From an uncultured Hyphomicrobiales bacterium (GTDB lineage: Bacteria; Pseudomonadota; Alphaproteobacteria; Rhizobiales; Beijerinckiaceae): a DNA stretch of 41,546 nucleotides. The stretch lies in the NCBI GenBank assembly GCA_903861645.1, contig CAIOVE010000089.1, forward strand, positions 1 to 41,546. Direction: 5' to 3'. The position numbers and the translations under genes were made by a program. Shown here piece after piece: positions 40,469-41,546 of this stretch. Position 1 is the first letter of the stretch; each line of letters opens with the position of its first letter. Below the pieces are notes generated by a model. It saw only the letters and a program-made list of their open reading frames with translations, was not told the origin of the DNA and ran no database searches.

Positions 40469-40552
40469 TGCTTTCCGGATTTTTGAGAAATGGTGCGCGC
40501 GAGTGAATGCCAGAGGAACGGCGATCAATCAACCCCGCGGACGTCGGCAGGG

Positions 40553-41546
40553 TTATTTCTCGCGATTACGTGTCTTTTTGAGGGCGTAAAGGGCCTCGAG
40601 CGCGGCGCGCGGCGTTAGCTCGTCGGGATCCAGCCCATCCAGCAGCTCCCGCAAGGGATCGGCTGGCGTCGGCTCTGGCTCTGACGCGCGTGTCGCCACG
40701 GCAAACAAGGGCAGATCGTCCACCAGCTTCTGCACCGGCGCCTGCCGGTCGCTGGCTTCGAGTTGCGTGAGGATTTTCTGCGCGCGCGCGATGACGTCCG
40801 GCGGCAATCCGGCCAGCCGGGCGACATGGATGCCATAGGACCGATCGGCGGCCCCTTGCGCCACCTCGTGCAGAAACACGATCTCGCCGCGAAAATCGGC
40901 GACGCGCATCGTCAGGTTGAACAAGCGCGGCAATTTGCGCGGCAATTGAGTCAATTCGTGAAAATGCGTCGCGAAGAGCGCGCGCGAGCGGTTCGTCTCG
41001 TGCAGGCGCTCGATGGCCGCCCAGGCGATCGAAAGACCATCGAAGGTGGCCGTGCCGCGCCCGATTTCATCGAGGATGACGAGGGATTTCGGCGAGGCCT
41101 GATTGAGGATCGCGGCGGTCTCGACCATTTCGACCATGAAGGTGGAGCGCCCGCGCGCCAGATCATCGGCCGCGCCGACGCGCGAGAACAGCCGATCCAC
41201 GACGCCGATATGCGCGCGAACGGCGGGCGTGAAGGAACCCATTTGCGCCAGCACCGCGATCAGCGCGTTCTGACGCAAAAAGGTCGATTTGCCCGCCATG
41301 TTCGGGCCCGTGACGATGGCGACGCGCCCACCCACGCCGGCGGGGTCGGTCAGATCGCAATCATTGGCGATGAAACTCTCGCCGCGCGCGCGCAACGCGG
41401 CCTCGACGACGGGATGACGCCCACCCACGATCTCGAACGCCATGGAGCCGTCCACCACGGGGCGCGACCAGACGCGGCGCGCGGCGAGTACGGCGAGCCC
41501 GCGCGACACGTCGAGAATGGCGAGCGCGGCGCAGGCCTGTTTCAGC
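40553..41546 (-). CDS. mutS: DNA mismatch repair protein MutS, C-terminal part (cut by window edge)
   Basis: The frame is open to the right edge, giving the last 331 residues. They cover the end of the lever/core region ([18 protein letters not shown] and [11 protein letters not shown]) and the whole ABC-type ATPase. Walker A is GPNMAGKST, Walker B is [16 protein letters not shown], and [11 protein letters not shown] is the conserved His region. The dimerising helix-turn-helix ([20 protein letters not shown]) follows. Near the C-terminus, VDDLPLFAV resembles a beta-clamp-binding peptide. MutS recognises mismatches and starts repair with MutL. The N-terminal mismatch-binding domain is outside the window. 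Confidence 0.97.
   Translation of the reverse strand, partial: LKQACAALAILDVSRGLAVLAARRVWSRPVVDGSMAFEIVGGRHPVVEAALRARGESFIANDCDLTDPAGVGGRVAIVTGPNMAGKSTFLRQNALIAVLAQMGSFTPAVRAHIGVVDRLFSRVGAADDLARGRSTFMVEMVETAAILNQASPKSLVILDEIGRGTATFDGLSIAWAAIERLHETNRSRALFATHFHELTQLPRKLPRLFNLTMRVADFRGEIVFLHEVAQGAADRSYGIHVARLAGLPPDVIARAQKILTQLEASDRQAPVQKLVDDLPLFAVATRASEPEPTPADPLRELLDGLDPDELTPRAALEALYALKKTRNREK

Noticed and set aside
1-41546. tRNA, rRNA, CRISPR array, prophage or integrative element
   Set aside because: No cloverleaf ending, direct-repeat array, integrase, phage or conjugation gene was recognised. Apart from the left-edge transposase the gene content is core chromosomal.

Overview
The window is chromosomal DNA of a high-GC alphaproteobacterium, most likely of the order Hyphomicrobiales (Rhizobiales). 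The evidence is the combination of a MucR/Ros regulator with DUF5330, DUF1491, DUF2336, DUF6456 and DUF6481 proteins, a PBP1A/DUF1214/DUF1254 cluster and TTAA-N7-TTAA boxes of the CtrA type. A methylmalonyl-CoA mutase small subunit encoded away from its partner recalls Methylobacterium-like or Beijerinckiaceae-like genomes, but genus cannot be fixed from sequence alone. I see no rRNA, tRNA, CRISPR array, prophage or plasmid module. The only mobile DNA is the first few codons of an IS5-type transposase at the left edge.

Layout. 1-4.6 kb: IS5 fragment, YcgN-family Cys-cluster protein, bifunctional class A penicillin-binding protein, DUF1214 and DUF1254-like envelope proteins, and a 67-aa protein. 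4.8-9.9 kb: a DUF2336 protein, then a leftward operon of a six-TM PAS histidine kinase, a membrane-anchored peptidoglycan-binding protein and DUF1491, divergent from DUF5330 and SufE. 9.9-14.9 kb: DUF6456, a small unknown protein, MucR, oligopeptidase B and a two-TM protein. 15-18 kb: Fe-type superoxide dismutase, a chemoreceptor and a YdjC/HpnK-type deacetylase. 18.1-22 kb: MBL hydrolase and MFS transporter, divergent from a GMC oxidoreductase. 22.1-29.3 kb, all rightward: glycosyltransferase 2, MurJ, HAD dehalogenase, PanC, PanB, a periplasmic binding protein and a MetE-like methyltransferase. 29.3-34.9 kb: M20 dipeptidase, HerA-like ATPase, a Gly-rich small protein, two paralogous cupins and an IclR regulator. 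35-41.5 kb: MutA, ChrA, ApaG, ArgE, DUF6481 and the C-terminal part of MutS, which runs off the right edge.

How the genes work together. Most are housekeeping genes: cell-wall synthesis (PBP1A, MurJ), pantothenate synthesis (PanBC), arginine synthesis (ArgE), oxidative stress (SOD) and mismatch repair (MutS). The most interesting layer is regulatory. One perfect and five 7-of-8 matches to the CtrA box lie in non-coding DNA. The perfect one is in front of the chemoreceptor; four others precede the penicillin-binding protein, the DUF2336 protein and the histidine kinase. That kinase overlaps by 8 bp with a membrane-anchored peptidoglycan-binding protein, so a cell-cycle/cell-wall signalling unit is a reasonable hypothesis.

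The annotation is read by eye. Family names rest on motifs and remembered family features, not on database searches. Six starts use GTG or TTG with a reasonable ribosome-binding site, and a seventh GTG start (the YdjC/HpnK-type deacetylase) has only a weak one. Seven of nine convergent gene pairs are separated by 10 bp or less.
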